A stretch of DNA of 64,000 bases from Granulimonas faecalis (GTDB taxonomy: Bacteria > Actinomycetota > Coriobacteriia > Coriobacteriales > Atopobiaceae). The stretch covers positions 1,090,501 through 1,154,500 of the forward strand of contig NZ_BQKC01000001.1 in assembly GCF_022834715.1 (NCBI RefSeq). Direction: 5' to 3'. Shown piece after piece: positions 18,488-27,674 of this stretch. The translations under genes were made by a program, and so were the position numbers. Within the stretch, counting starts at the first letter, position 1. Every line of letters starts with the position of its first letter. A model generated the notes under the pieces. That model made no database searches, was not told where the DNA came from, and saw only the letters and a list, made by a program, of their open reading frames with translations.

Positions 18488-19753
18488 TCAGGACTCCACC
18501 CGGTAGGCCGGGACATCGGTCTGGGGGTCGTAGAACGTCAGGAGCCGGCCCTCGTCGTCGAAGGTCATGGTGATCGTGTGGAGGTCGTCGGACGTCACGC
18601 CTTGGTAGCCGTCGCCCAGGGACGTCCAGTCCCAGTGCACCGACACGCGGGCCTCCGCCGAGGAGCCGTCGTCGGACACGTCGATGGAGGCGGAGCTCAC
18701 CGACCGCGGCAGCGACTGGATCCGCGCGTCCACGCCCTCGTGGCCGCCGGCCGCCTTGACCATGCCGTACCAGACCTCGTGGGCGCCCTTGCCGGCGAAG
18801 GGCGACTCGGGCGAGAGCAGCGCGGAGAGCGCGGAGCCGATGGAGTCACCGGGGGACACCGCGTCGTACACGGCCGCCACCGCCTGCTCCGCAGTGGCCT
18901 GGGAGAGGCTCTTGCGCTGGGACACCACGCCGATCCTCACCTTGTCGCCAGGCTTGACGGCGGTACCGGCCGCCGGGTCCACCGAGACGACGGTGCCCAC
19001 GGCCTTGCCGTCCTCGTGGGGGACGCTCTCCACCTCGTAGCCGAGGCCGGCCTCGGAGAGGGCCGCGACGGCCTCCTGGCGGGTCTTGCCCATGACGTCG
19101 GGCACGCGCGGCAGCCTGGTCACGTAGAGGGTGACGGTGGTGTCGCCCACCACCTCGCGCCCCGCCTCGAGCGACGCCCCCTGGACCCGGCCGTCCTCGC
19201 CGTCCCCCGTGCGCTCCTCCACGGCGTAGGGGATGGCCGCCCCGTCGAGGGCCGCCTCCGCCTCCTCGAGCCCCATGCCGGCGACGTCGGGCATCGTGCG
19301 CGCCGTGGCCACCTGGAGCCGGGCGGTGCCGGAGCCCCCCTCGGGGACGTCGGCCGAGACGACGATGCCGGCGGAGGCGTCCTTGGTGGCCACGTCCTCG
19401 CGATCCACGTCGTAGCCGAGGGCCTTGAGCTCCTTCTCGGCGCGCTCGTAGCGCCAGCCCACGACGTCGGGCACCCGACTGAGGGTCCCCTGGGCCCACC
19501 GCACCATCCAGACGACGCCGACGCAGAACACGGCCACGATCAGGACGGCGAGGGCGAGCTGGACCCTGTGGCGGCCACGGTCCTTGGTGCTCCCCTTCCC
19601 GATGCCCGTGAGCCCCTCGACGGAGCGGCGGGAGGCGCCGGCGTCCCGGGACCCGGAGACGAGGGCCGGGTCGCGGAGGTTGGCCCCGCAGTCGGGGCAG
19701 CGCGCGGGGAGCAGGTCGCTTCCAAGGTCCTTACCGCATTGGGGGCACTTCAT
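18488..19753 (-). CDS. Zinc-ribbon membrane protein with PASTA repeats
   Basis: 421 aa membrane protein of unknown exact role. A cytoplasmic zinc ribbon (Cys3, Cys6, Cys19, Cys22) is followed by a basic linker and one membrane span at about residues 64-84. Outside are three PASTA-like repeats (starting RVPDVVGWRYERAE, TMPDVAGMGLEEAE and RVPDVMGKTRQEAV), which in other proteins bind peptidoglycan or beta-lactams. The last 130 residues look like a separate globular domain. No kinase or penicillin-binding domain is present. It could sense wall precursors. The ATG has AGGAGG. It is monocistronic between leuS and rimP. Confidence 0.85.
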   Translation of the reverse strand: MKCPQCGKDLGSDLLPARCPDCGANLRDPALVSGSRDAGASRRSVEGLTGIGKGSTKDRGRHRVQLALAVLIVAVFCVGVVWMVRWAQGTLSRVPDVVGWRYERAEKELKALGYDVDREDVATKDASAGIVVSADVPEGGSGTARLQVATARTMPDVAGMGLEEAEAALDGAAIPYAVEERTGDGEDGRVQGASLEAGREVVGDTTVTLYVTRLPRVPDVMGKTRQEAVAALSEAGLGYEVESVPHEDGKAVGTVVSVDPAAGTAVKPGDKVRIGVVSQRKSLSQATAEQAVAAVYDAVSPGDSIGSALSALLSPESPFAGKGAHEVWYGMVKAAGGHEGVDARIQSLPRSVSSASIDVSDDGSSAEARVSVHWDWTSLGDGYQGVTSDDLHTITMTFDDEGRLLTFYDPQTDVPAYRVES

Positions 19754-19828
19754 GGGGGACCTCCTGACGGCCCCTCCCCCGGTCCCATGGTCCCGGGGGC
19801 GGCCGGTGTTCGCCGATATCTTTCAGCC

Positions 19829-19834
19829 AATATA
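19829..19834 (-). promoter_or_regulatory. Possible -10 of the PASTA-protein gene
   Basis: TATATT stands in an AT-rich patch between the leuS terminator and the PASTA gene; the matching -35 is poor (TTTCCC-like). Confidence 0.4.
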
Positions 19835-19890
19835 TCGAATTTGCGCGGTTCCGGGAAATTCGGGGGCGCCGCGCATGGGCAGAGGGAACG

Positions 19891-19921
19891 AAAAAGGGCC
19901 CGTCCCGATGGGACGGGCCCT
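19891..19921 (-). terminator. Rho-independent terminator of leuS
   Basis: A perfect 12-bp stem AGGGCCCGTCCC with a 3-nt loop, followed on the minus strand by five T, 8 nt after the leuS stop. Confidence 0.88.
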
Positions 19922-19929
19922 GCGGCCTG

Positions 19930-22488
19930 CTACCTGGCGACGACGTTCACCAGCTTGCCGGGGACGACGACCACCTTGACGACGTCCTTGCCCTCCAGCT
20001 GGGGAGCCACGGCCTCGAGCGCTGCGCGCTCGAGCTCCTCGCGGGGCGCGTCGGGCGCCACCTGGATGCGGGCGCGGATCTTGCCGAGCACCTGGACGAC
20101 GATCTCGACGGTGTCCTCGCGGGTGAGGTCGGCGTCGAACGTGGGCCACGGCTCGTCGTACATGGAGCCCTCCATGCCGAGGGCCTCGGAGGCGAGCTCG
20201 TCGGCCCAATGGGGGCAGACGGGCGAGAGCATGGCCACGAGGTCGTGGGCGTAGCGGGCCATGAGGGCGCCGTCGCGCTCCCCGGAGGCCGTGGCGGCGA
20301 GGTAGGCGTTGCCGGCGTTCACGAGCTCCATGAGCGCCGAGATGGCGGTGTTGTACTGCCTACGCCCGTAGTCGTCGGTGCACTTGATGCCCAGGCGGTG
20401 CACGGCGCGCAGGAGCTTCCTGCCCTCGTCGTCGAGCGCGTCCATGGAGGGCTCGGCGCCCGGCGTCGCGGAGCATGAGGCCTCCCACACGCTCTTCCAC
20501 GCGCGCTTGAGGAAGCGGTTGCAGCCGGCCACGGCCTGGGGGTCCCAGTCGAAGTCCTTCTCCGGCGGCGCGATGAACAGGATGGCGAGGCGCATGGTGT
20601 CGGCTCCGTAGGGCTCGATGACGCTCGCAGGCGCCACGACGTTGCCCTTGGACTTGGACATGACCTCGCCGTTCTCGTCCTTGACCATGCCCTGGCAGAG
20701 CAGGTCGGTGAAGGGCTCGTCGCACGAGACCATGCCGAGGTCGCGCATGACCTTGGTCCAGAAGCGCGAGTAGAGCAGGTGCAGGATGGCGTGCTCGATG
20801 CCGCCGATGTAGTTGTCCACGGGCATCCAGCGGTCGGCCGCCGCGCGGCCCACGGGCTCGTGGTCGTTGTGCGGGTCGCAGTAGCGCAGGTAGTACCAGC
20901 TGGAGTCCGTGAAGGTGTCCATGGTGTCGGTCTCGCGGCGGGCCGGGGCGCCGCACACGGGGCACGTGGTCTCGTAGAACTCGGGGCACTCGGCCAGGGT
21001 CTCCCCCGCCGCGAGGTCCAGGCCCTCGGGCAGCGTCACGGGCAGCTGGTCCTCAGGCACGGGCACGATGCCGCAGTGCTCGCAGTGGACGGCCGGGATG
21101 GGGTTGCCCCAGTACCGCTGGCGGCTGATGAGCCAGTCGCGCAGGCGGAAGTTCACGGCCTCGCGGGCGAGCCCGCGCCCTGCGAGCAGGTCGACGACGG
21201 CCTTGGCGGCCTCGGAGCGCTTGCCGCCGCGCATGCCCGTGATCGGGCCGGACTGCACCATGACGCCCTCGGCGTCCATGGCGTGGTCCCAGGGCACGTC
21301 GGTCACCACGAGGTCCTCCTGGCCGGAGAGCCCGTCGAAGAGAGGGTCGTCCTCCTGGAGGATGATCGGCGGGACGGGCAGGCCGTACTTGCGGGCGAAC
21401 TGGAAGTCGCGCTCGTCGCCGCAGGGGACGCCCATGACGGCGCCGGTGCCGTAGTCGGTGATGACGTAGTCGGCCACCCAGATGGGCAGGAGCCGACCGT
21501 TGACCGGGTTCACCATGTAGCGGCCCGTGAAGGCGCCGTGCTTCTCCACCTCGCTGGACTGGCGGTCCACCGCGCTCGTGGCCTCGGCGATGTCGATGAC
21601 CTCCTGCACGGCCCCCTCGTACTCCGTGCCGTCCACGAGCTCGTGGACCAGCGGGTACTCGGGTGCGAGCAGGAAGAAGCTGGCGCCGAAGAGCGTGTCG
21701 GGGCGCGTGGTGAACACCGTGATCTTGAGGTCGGTGGGCTCGCCGGAGGCGTCGGCCAGGGCGAAGTCGATCTCGGCACCCTCGGACTTGCCGATCCAGT
21801 TGCGCTGCATCTGCCTCACGCGCTCGGGCCAGCGGTCGAGGCGGTCGATGTCGTCGAGGAGCTCCTCGGCGTAGTCGGTGATCTTGAGGTACCACTGGGT
21901 GAGCTCGCGGCGCTCGGGCACGGTGCCGCAGCGCCAGCAGCGCCCCTCGGTGACCTGCTCGTTGGCGAGCACGGTGTTGCAGGTGGGGCACCAGTTGACC
22001 GGCGACGTGCGGCGGTCGACGAGGCCCTTCTCCCACATCTTGAGGAAGAGGTATTGGCCCCAGCGGTAGTAGGAGGGGTCGCAGGTCCTCACCATGCGGT
22101 CGTAGTCGTAGGAGAAGCCCATGCGGCGCATGGTGGCCACGGCCTGGTCGATGTTGCCGTAGGTCCACTTGGCGGGCTGCGTGCGGTGCTTGATGGCGGC
22201 GTTCTCCGCAGGGAGGCCGAAGGCGTCGAACCCGATGGGGTGCAGGACGTCGAAGCCCTGCATGTGGGCCTGGCGCGCCATGGCGTCGCCGATGGTGTAG
22301 TTGCGGGCGTGGCCCATGTGGAGGTCGCCCGAGGGGTACGGGAACATCTCGAGGACGTACTTCTTGGGACGGCCGTCGTCGGCGGCGCGGAAGAGGCCCC
22401 GCTCCTCCCAGACGCGTTGCCACTTCTCCTCGATGGCGCCCGCGTCGTAGACGGGGACGCGCCCTTCGTGCTCGCTGTGGTCGCCCAT
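19930..22488 (-). CDS. leuS: Leucine--tRNA ligase
   Basis: Class I synthetase charging tRNA-Leu. About 852 aa from ATG 22488, chosen because it has an AAGGAG Shine-Dalgarno at the right distance, while the ATG at 22542 falls at the predicted transcription start. The HIGH motif is HMGH (57-60) in FPYPSGDLHMGHARN. The editing CP1 domain contains TVFTTRPDTLFGASF. The KMSKS motif is VMSKS (609-613). A zinc-type knuckle CPTC...CWRC is near residue 170. The C-terminal domain ends VVVVPGKLVNVVAR. It has its own promoter and terminator. No T-box leader is possible in the roughly 50-nt leader. Confidence 0.98.
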   Translation of the reverse strand: MGDHSEHEGRVPVYDAGAIEEKWQRVWEERGLFRAADDGRPKKYVLEMFPYPSGDLHMGHARNYTIGDAMARQAHMQGFDVLHPIGFDAFGLPAENAAIKHRTQPAKWTYGNIDQAVATMRRMGFSYDYDRMVRTCDPSYYRWGQYLFLKMWEKGLVDRRTSPVNWCPTCNTVLANEQVTEGRCWRCGTVPERRELTQWYLKITDYAEELLDDIDRLDRWPERVRQMQRNWIGKSEGAEIDFALADASGEPTDLKITVFTTRPDTLFGASFFLLAPEYPLVHELVDGTEYEGAVQEVIDIAEATSAVDRQSSEVEKHGAFTGRYMVNPVNGRLLPIWVADYVITDYGTGAVMGVPCGDERDFQFARKYGLPVPPIILQEDDPLFDGLSGQEDLVVTDVPWDHAMDAEGVMVQSGPITGMRGGKRSEAAKAVVDLLAGRGLAREAVNFRLRDWLISRQRYWGNPIPAVHCEHCGIVPVPEDQLPVTLPEGLDLAAGETLAECPEFYETTCPVCGAPARRETDTMDTFTDSSWYYLRYCDPHNDHEPVGRAAADRWMPVDNYIGGIEHAILHLLYSRFWTKVMRDLGMVSCDEPFTDLLCQGMVKDENGEVMSKSKGNVVAPASVIEPYGADTMRLAILFIAPPEKDFDWDPQAVAGCNRFLKRAWKSVWEASCSATPGAEPSMDALDDEGRKLLRAVHRLGIKCTDDYGRRQYNTAISALMELVNAGNAYLAATASGERDGALMARYAHDLVAMLSPVCPHWADELASEALGMEGSMYDEPWPTFDADLTREDTVEIVVQVLGKIRARIQVAPDAPREELERAALEAVAPQLEGKDVVKVVVVPGKLVNVVAR

Positions 22489-22545
22489 GGAAGACTCCTT
22501 CTCGGTGACGGCCCCCACAGGGGCCGGATCGCTCATGCTCATGGG

Positions 22546-22554
22546 ATTCTAGCA
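22546..22554 (-). promoter_or_regulatory. Extended -10 promoter of leuS
   Basis: TAGAAT (22546-22551) is preceded by TGC, an extended -10 element; no clear -35. The predicted start near 22540 leaves a leader of about 50 nt containing a small hairpin (CGGCCCC/GGGGCCG). Confidence 0.5.
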
Positions 22555-22595
22555 AATGGCGTCGGCCGCCCAGGCAGCCAGCCCCCCGCGCGGAG

Positions 22596-22631
22596 AAAGG
22601 GGGCGGCCGGGCCGATGGCCGACCGCCCCCC
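22596..22631 (-). terminator. Terminator of the large surface-protein gene
   Basis: A GC-rich stem (core GGGGGCGG with CCGCCCCC, extended with one bulge) is followed on the minus strand by TTTCTCC, about 30 nt after the stop. Confidence 0.75.
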
Positions 22632-22659
22632 CTCTGCAGGAACCGCCGGGTCCCCTCCC

Positions 22660-25600
22660 CTAGCGCCTCCTTTTCAGGACGAGGGCGAGGCAGAGGGTGC
22701 CGGCCGTGGCCGCGCCCGCGAGCGCCGGCACCATGGAGGCGACGTCGGAGGTGGCGGGCAGCAGGGTCCCGGGATGCCCGGAGCCCGTGGCGGGCAGGGT
22801 GGATGCGCCTGGGGCGCCGCCGGAGACGCCGTCGTCCGACGGGAGAACGCCGCCGGAAGCGCCGACGCCGTCGGGGTAGGCCGGATCCGGGTTGGAGACG
22901 GGGGACCTGCCGGCAAGCCACGCGTCCCAACCGTCCGACGGCACGAAGGGCTCCCCGCCCGCGGGGCGTTGGGCGCCCGGGGCCACCGTGTCGAGGTCGA
23001 CGTCGGCGGGGGCGGTGCCGAACGCGTCGGCCACATTGCCCACGTCGGCGCCCACGGCCCCGTCGGTGACGGTCACGTCGAAGACGAGGGTGGCCGCGGC
23101 GGGCCCGTGCAGGTCGCCGGCGGTCACGGCGAGGCGGCGGGTGGCGGGGTCGTAGGCGTCGTCGGGCACCTCGCGGCGGACCCCGTCGGGGCCGGTGATC
23201 GAGGTGGAGCCCGCCACGGGCTCGAGGCCCACGGGGAGCCTGTCGGCCACGACCACGTCGTACCAGGCGGTCTGTGCGGCGACGTTCTCCACCTTGACGG
23301 CGTAGCGCACCGTGTCGCCCACCCGGGTGGTGCCGTCGTCCCTGCTCAGGTTGTCGGCGGTCTTGGTGACGCGCACGTCGGCCTCGGCCCCGTCGCCGGG
23401 GAGCCGGGGGCTGGCCGGCAGCACGGGGGGCATGTCGGGGTCGCTCGCCGGGGGCGTGGAGACGAGCTCGTCCTCCAGGTCGGACCAGGGGGCGCCGGGC
23501 ACGAAGGGTGTGCCGGGCACGGGGTCGGGGACAGGGTCCTGGGGCCCGTCGGGGTCGTCGGGGTCGGGGTGCTCGCGCTCCCACTCGTCGGTGGGCGTCT
23601 CGCCCAGGGTGGAGCCGGTGACGGGCGGGGCGGAGGGGTCGGAGCCGTCGGGAGAGACCGACACCACCTCGACGTCGAAGGTCAGGCGGGCGCTCTCGCC
23701 GCCGTAGAGGTCGCCGGCGTTGACGGCGACGATGCCGGTCTCGGGGTCGTAGGCGCCGTTGGGCACCTCGTAGACGGTGCCGCCGGCATCGGTGAGGCGG
23801 ATGGTCCCCGCCTTGGGCCTCATGCCCTCGGGGAGGGTCACCTTGATCACGGCGTTCGCCAGCTTCGAGTCGGGCGCCCGGTTGGTGGAGGTGGCCGTCA
23901 CGCGGAACACGTCGCCCACGAGGATGCGGTCGTCGTCGTGCTCCTCGCGGTGCTCGACATGCCCCACCTCGACCGTGGTGAGGATGTCGGCGGCCACGGG
24001 GTCCTTGGGCAGGACGGGGGTGGGCTCGGGCACCGACGGCTTCCCGGGCTCGGGGTCGCCCCCGCCGACGACCACGACGTTCTCCTCGGGGAGCGGCGCG
24101 ACAGGCACCGCCTCCTCGCCGGGGTCGAGGTCGGCCTCGTCCTTGCCGTAGCCACCGCCGCCACCGGGCAGGTTGGAGATCTCGGGGAGCCTGCCGTCGT
24201 CGCCCGGCCTGTCCCCGAGGCCCTTGTCGATCCCCACCGTGGCGCGGAAGCGCACCGAGGTGGACTGGCCGCCGTAGACGGTGCCCACCCCCTTGGTGAG
24301 CGTGGGCCTCTGGTAGGTGAAGTGCGCCGGGTCGACGTCGGACCAGGTCAGGGCGTCCCAGTCGAAGCCCTCGTAGAAAGCGTCGGAACCGAGGTCGGTG
24401 CTCTTGTCGGTTCGCGTGGGGTAGTTGGGGCAGATCTGCACCGAGTCGTTGTCGAACTCTAGCCTCTCGTCGATGGCATCGGTGAGCTCGGCGGCCTGCC
24501 AGGCGGAGCCGGGGGTGAGGTTGAGGCCGGTCACCGTGTACTCGATGACGTCGCCGGGGCGCGGGGGCGTGTGGGCGCGTCCGACCGACGCCAGGGGCGC
24601 GGGGAGGGCGGAGTCGGCGGCGCCCAGGGCGCGGACCATGAGCCTGGCCACAGGGGCGAGGCCCTCGCCCTCGGAGGCGGTGAGGTTTCGCCAGGTGAGG
24701 CGGATCTGGACGTGGGGCACGATGCCAGGGTCGGGCCGCACGTTGACGGTGATGATGTACTTGATGCCGGTATAGAGGGCGTTGGCCCCCTGCTCCAAGA
24801 CGATCGTCGACGTGCCGCAGCTGTTGACGCGCACCTGGAGCCTGCCGTCGTCGAGGACCGGCTTTCCGTCCTCGCCGCACACCAGGTCGGCCACGGCCCC
24901 GTTGGAGACCGAGAAGGAGCCCGGCGCGGAAGAGGTCGAGGTGAGGGCGAGTCCGAAGAAGTCCTCCACCTCGGCGTCCTCACTGTGGAAGTCGCCGTAG
25001 TTGACGGTGACCGTCTTGCGGACCACCTGGAGCCTCCCGGTGGGGTTGTCGGGGTCGGGCGTCCCGGGGTCGGGGTCCTTGCCGTCCTCCACCTCGACCT
25101 TGTCCGGGTCGTCGGGGCTCACGGTGCCCTCCGGCTTCACCGGGACGATGGTGGTGGGCCTGGTGGCCTCGTTCTCGGGGTTGGCCTCGGTGCCCTCCAC
25201 ATAGTTCTTGTCGGGGATGTAGCGCACGGTGACGTCGTGGCTGTTGCCGGACGATCCGTCGAGCACGTCCAGGGCGCCGTCGAGGCGCGTCGGGTCGAGG
25301 TAGTAGACCACCTGGGTCTCCCAGCGGCCAGACTCGCCGGCCACGGCCGCGGGGGTGTTGGCCGAGGCGTCGGTGGCGCCCTCCTTGATCGCGATGGAGG
25401 AGCCGGGAGAGGCCTTCATGGCCTCCTCGGTGAGCGGCACCGCCTCGCCCACGGGCTTGCCGTCGATGAGCACCTGGAACGACCCGGTGGGGGCTTTGCA
25501 GGTCACGGCGGTCCCCTTGGCGCTGCGCAAGGTGAAGGCCAGGCGGAGGCGGTTGCCGGGCTCGGTGTCGGTCTCCTTCACCAGCTCGTAGCTGCCGTCG

Positions 25601-27567
25601 TCGGCCAGGCGCACCCAGGCGGTCCCGTCGGCCTCGGAGATCTTGACCACCGCCGGCACCGGCGTCACGCTCGACCAGCCGGTGATGCGGTGGCCCCAGT
25701 AGTTCTCCATGAAGCCCGGTTGTTCGGCGAACTGCTTGGAGATGAGCTGAAAGCGGAAGGTGCCGGTGTCGGCAGGCATCTTCCCGTCGTGGATCACGGA
25801 GCTCCCAGGCAGTGGGCTGCCCCCCTCGCCGTCGTAGGCCTGATAGCTCACCTCGAGCTTGGTGGGGTCCGTGAGCAGCTTGCCGTTGGTCTCGAAGGGC
25901 GTGGTGTCGATGGGCTTCTCATCAGAGACCGTGAGGGTCTCGAAGGGCAGGCCGTCGTAGGCCTTCTGAAGCCCGGAGAAGTACTCCTTCTGCTCGTCGG
26001 TGAGCTTGTCGACGTCGATGTCGATGTAGCGCTTGAGGGTGGAGCCCTGGGAGCCGCCCACCTCCTCGACGTACATGGGCTCGATGTCGTGCTCGACGCC
26101 GTCGTTGTCGAGGTAGGACATGGTGACCGTCACGTTCTTGCCCGTGGCGGTGGCCGGCAGCCACAGATAGAGCCTTCCGTCGTTGAGGTAGGAGGGCGAC
26201 CCGTAAGCCTGGACCTGGTTGTCGACCTCGAGCTTCCACTTGGTCACCGGCACGGTCTTGTTCTCGGACTCGTCGAACTCGCTCGAGAGGTTGATGGTAA
26301 GCATCTGCACCTTGTCGGTGTCGGGCAAGGAGCCGCCCAAGGCCTCGACGTCGTCCCAGCTCTCCACCCCCTGGGTGTTGAAGGCGGTGTCGCCGATGCC
26401 CTGGAACATGGGCGAGTAGGTGCCGTCGGTGCGGTTCTCGACCATGACGGAGCCGCCGGTGACGATGGTGTAGCCCTGGGCCGCGCCCACGGCGTACATG
26501 GTGGGGTTGGTGGAGGTCTTGTTGCCCACCGAGGTGATGACGGTGCCACCGGTCACCTTGATGATGTGGTTCAGGTTGGACGCCGGGCCGTGGGCGCAGC
26601 ACTGGCCGATGGCGTTGCCGTGGTACGCGGCGATGGCGTTGACGAAGCCACCGTTGATGTAGATGTCGCCGGCCACGGTGAAGTAGGCGTTGTACCCGCC
26701 GCTCTGCAGCGCGCCGCCGTCGAAGGCGGACCCCCTCACAGGCACGTCGAAGAACGTGTAGCCGTAGGAGTAGATGTTCTCCGCCTTGTTAGCCGGGACC
26801 ACGATGGCATCCGCCTTGGCGGTGCACCCGTGGTGGCCGGTCATGTCGTGGTAGCCGAAGCCGGCGCCGATGGCGGTGCCGCAGGAGCCTCCCTGGGCGG
26901 TGATGCGGCCGCCGTTGAAGATGGTCACGGTGCCGGAGCCGGCCGAGCCGCCACCGATGGCGGACCCGTTGGCATAGCTCCAGTTGCTGCTGTTGAACGG
27001 CAGGGGCTTCGCCGAGACGATGCCGCCGTTGAAGACCATGGTGCCAGCGTTCTCCTTGGGCCCGGAACCGATGCCTGCGGAGTGGCCGCCACCCTGCACG
27101 GTGAGGGTGCCGGGATGGGACGACTCGAGACGGGTCAGGGGGTCGTCCGTCTTGAGCTCGGTGCCGTCCAGGAGCGTGACGTCGGCCGCCACCTTGCCGT
27201 CGGCCGGGGTGACGATGTCGGAGAGGTCGAACTTGGAACCGCCGGCGCGGACGTTGGTGCGGGCGTCGTCGACGATCAGCACCGAGCCCCAACCGCAACG
27301 GATGGCCGGCCAGCCGTTGGCCCCCGTAACGGTGTTGACCAGGGAGTTGGAGGAGCCGTCGGCCAGGGTCAGGTGCAGGGTGGTCTTGTCGACGATGTCG
27401 GCGGCGTTGCGGACCTTGACCCCGTCGCCGTCCTCGTCGGAGTTGGTGACCAGGTTGATGGGAGAGCGGGCGGCAGTGGAGATGTTCACCCCGGCAAGGG
27501 TGAGGTCCGCCTTGACCCCCGCGTCGATGTCGATGGTGTGGGCGGTGCCCGTCTTGCCTGCGGCCAT
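22660..27567 (-). CDS. Giant LPxTG-anchored surface protein, apparently missing its N-terminus
   Basis: 1635 codons from the first possible ATG at 27567. The N-terminal 400 residues are glycine-rich, beta-helix-like repeats (GGSCGTAIGAGFG, FNGGRITAQGG) resembling Cthe_2159-type carbohydrate-binding domains. The middle has Ig-like and proline-rich stretches. Residues about 1270-1545 hold two DUF11-like domains. The end has LPATG (1591-1595), a hydrophobic span and KRRR, a sortase signal. There is no signal peptide, Shine-Dalgarno or promoter: an in-frame stop lies 20 codons upstream within the guaB terminator. The frame between that stop and the ATG reads like protein, so the 5' part was probably deleted. 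Likely unexpressed or a remnant; the 3' end and terminator are intact. Confidence 0.8.
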   Translation of the reverse strand: MAAGKTGTAHTIDIDAGVKADLTLAGVNISTAARSPINLVTNSDEDGDGVKVRNAADIVDKTTLHLTLADGSSNSLVNTVTGANGWPAIRCGWGSVLIVDDARTNVRAGGSKFDLSDIVTPADGKVAADVTLLDGTELKTDDPLTRLESSHPGTLTVQGGGHSAGIGSGPKENAGTMVFNGGIVSAKPLPFNSSNWSYANGSAIGGGSAGSGTVTIFNGGRITAQGGSCGTAIGAGFGYHDMTGHHGCTAKADAIVVPANKAENIYSYGYTFFDVPVRGSAFDGGALQSGGYNAYFTVAGDIYINGGFVNAIAAYHGNAIGQCCAHGPASNLNHIIKVTGGTVITSVGNKTSTNPTMYAVGAAQGYTIVTGGSVMVENRTDGTYSPMFQGIGDTAFNTQGVESWDDVEALGGSLPDTDKVQMLTINLSSEFDESENKTVPVTKWKLEVDNQVQAYGSPSYLNDGRLYLWLPATATGKNVTVTMSYLDNDGVEHDIEPMYVEEVGGSQGSTLKRYIDIDVDKLTDEQKEYFSGLQKAYDGLPFETLTVSDEKPIDTTPFETNGKLLTDPTKLEVSYQAYDGEGGSPLPGSSVIHDGKMPADTGTFRFQLISKQFAEQPGFMENYWGHRITGWSSVTPVPAVVKISEADGTAWVRLADDGSYELVKETDTEPGNRLRLAFTLRSAKGTAVTCKAPTGSFQVLIDGKPVGEAVPLTEEAMKASPGSSIAIKEGATDASANTPAAVAGESGRWETQVVYYLDPTRLDGALDVLDGSSGNSHDVTVRYIPDKNYVEGTEANPENEATRPTTIVPVKPEGTVSPDDPDKVEVEDGKDPDPGTPDPDNPTGRLQVVRKTVTVNYGDFHSEDAEVEDFFGLALTSTSSAPGSFSVSNGAVADLVCGEDGKPVLDDGRLQVRVNSCGTSTIVLEQGANALYTGIKYIITVNVRPDPGIVPHVQIRLTWRNLTASEGEGLAPVARLMVRALGAADSALPAPLASVGRAHTPPRPGDVIEYTVTGLNLTPGSAWQAAELTDAIDERLEFDNDSVQICPNYPTRTDKSTDLGSDAFYEGFDWDALTWSDVDPAHFTYQRPTLTKGVGTVYGGQSTSVRFRATVGIDKGLGDRPGDDGRLPEISNLPGGGGGYGKDEADLDPGEEAVPVAPLPEENVVVVGGGDPEPGKPSVPEPTPVLPKDPVAADILTTVEVGHVEHREEHDDDRILVGDVFRVTATSTNRAPDSKLANAVIKVTLPEGMRPKAGTIRLTDAGGTVYEVPNGAYDPETGIVAVNAGDLYGGESARLTFDVEVVSVSPDGSDPSAPPVTGSTLGETPTDEWEREHPDPDDPDGPQDPVPDPVPGTPFVPGAPWSDLEDELVSTPPASDPDMPPVLPASPRLPGDGAEADVRVTKTADNLSRDDGTTRVGDTVRYAVKVENVAAQTAWYDVVVADRLPVGLEPVAGSTSITGPDGVRREVPDDAYDPATRRLAVTAGDLHGPAAATLVFDVTVTDGAVGADVGNVADAFGTAPADVDLDTVAPGAQRPAGGEPFVPSDGWDAWLAGRSPVSNPDPAYPDGVGASGGVLPSDDGVSGGAPGASTLPATGSGHPGTLLPATSDVASMVPALAGAATAGTLCLALVLKRRR

Positions 27568-27595
27568 GGAGACGGTGAGGGGCGTGGAGGCACAG

Positions 27596-27629
27596 AAAAG
27601 CCCCCTGAGACGAGAGGTCCCAGGGGGCT
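27596..27629 (-). terminator. Rho-independent terminator of guaB
   Basis: A 12-bp stem (AGCCCCCTGGGA with TCTCAGGGGGCT, one G-U pair) with a 7-nt loop and TTTT on the minus strand, 46 nt after guaB. It sits immediately in front of the large surface-protein frame. Confidence 0.85.
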
Positions 27630-27674
27630 AGCGGGGCTGGGCTGCGAGCCGGACGGTTCGCACCCGACAGGAGC

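Noticed and set aside
22488-22542. leuS start at ATG 22542
   Set aside because: It coincides with the predicted transcription start and lacks a Shine-Dalgarno; ATG 22488 has AAGGAG.
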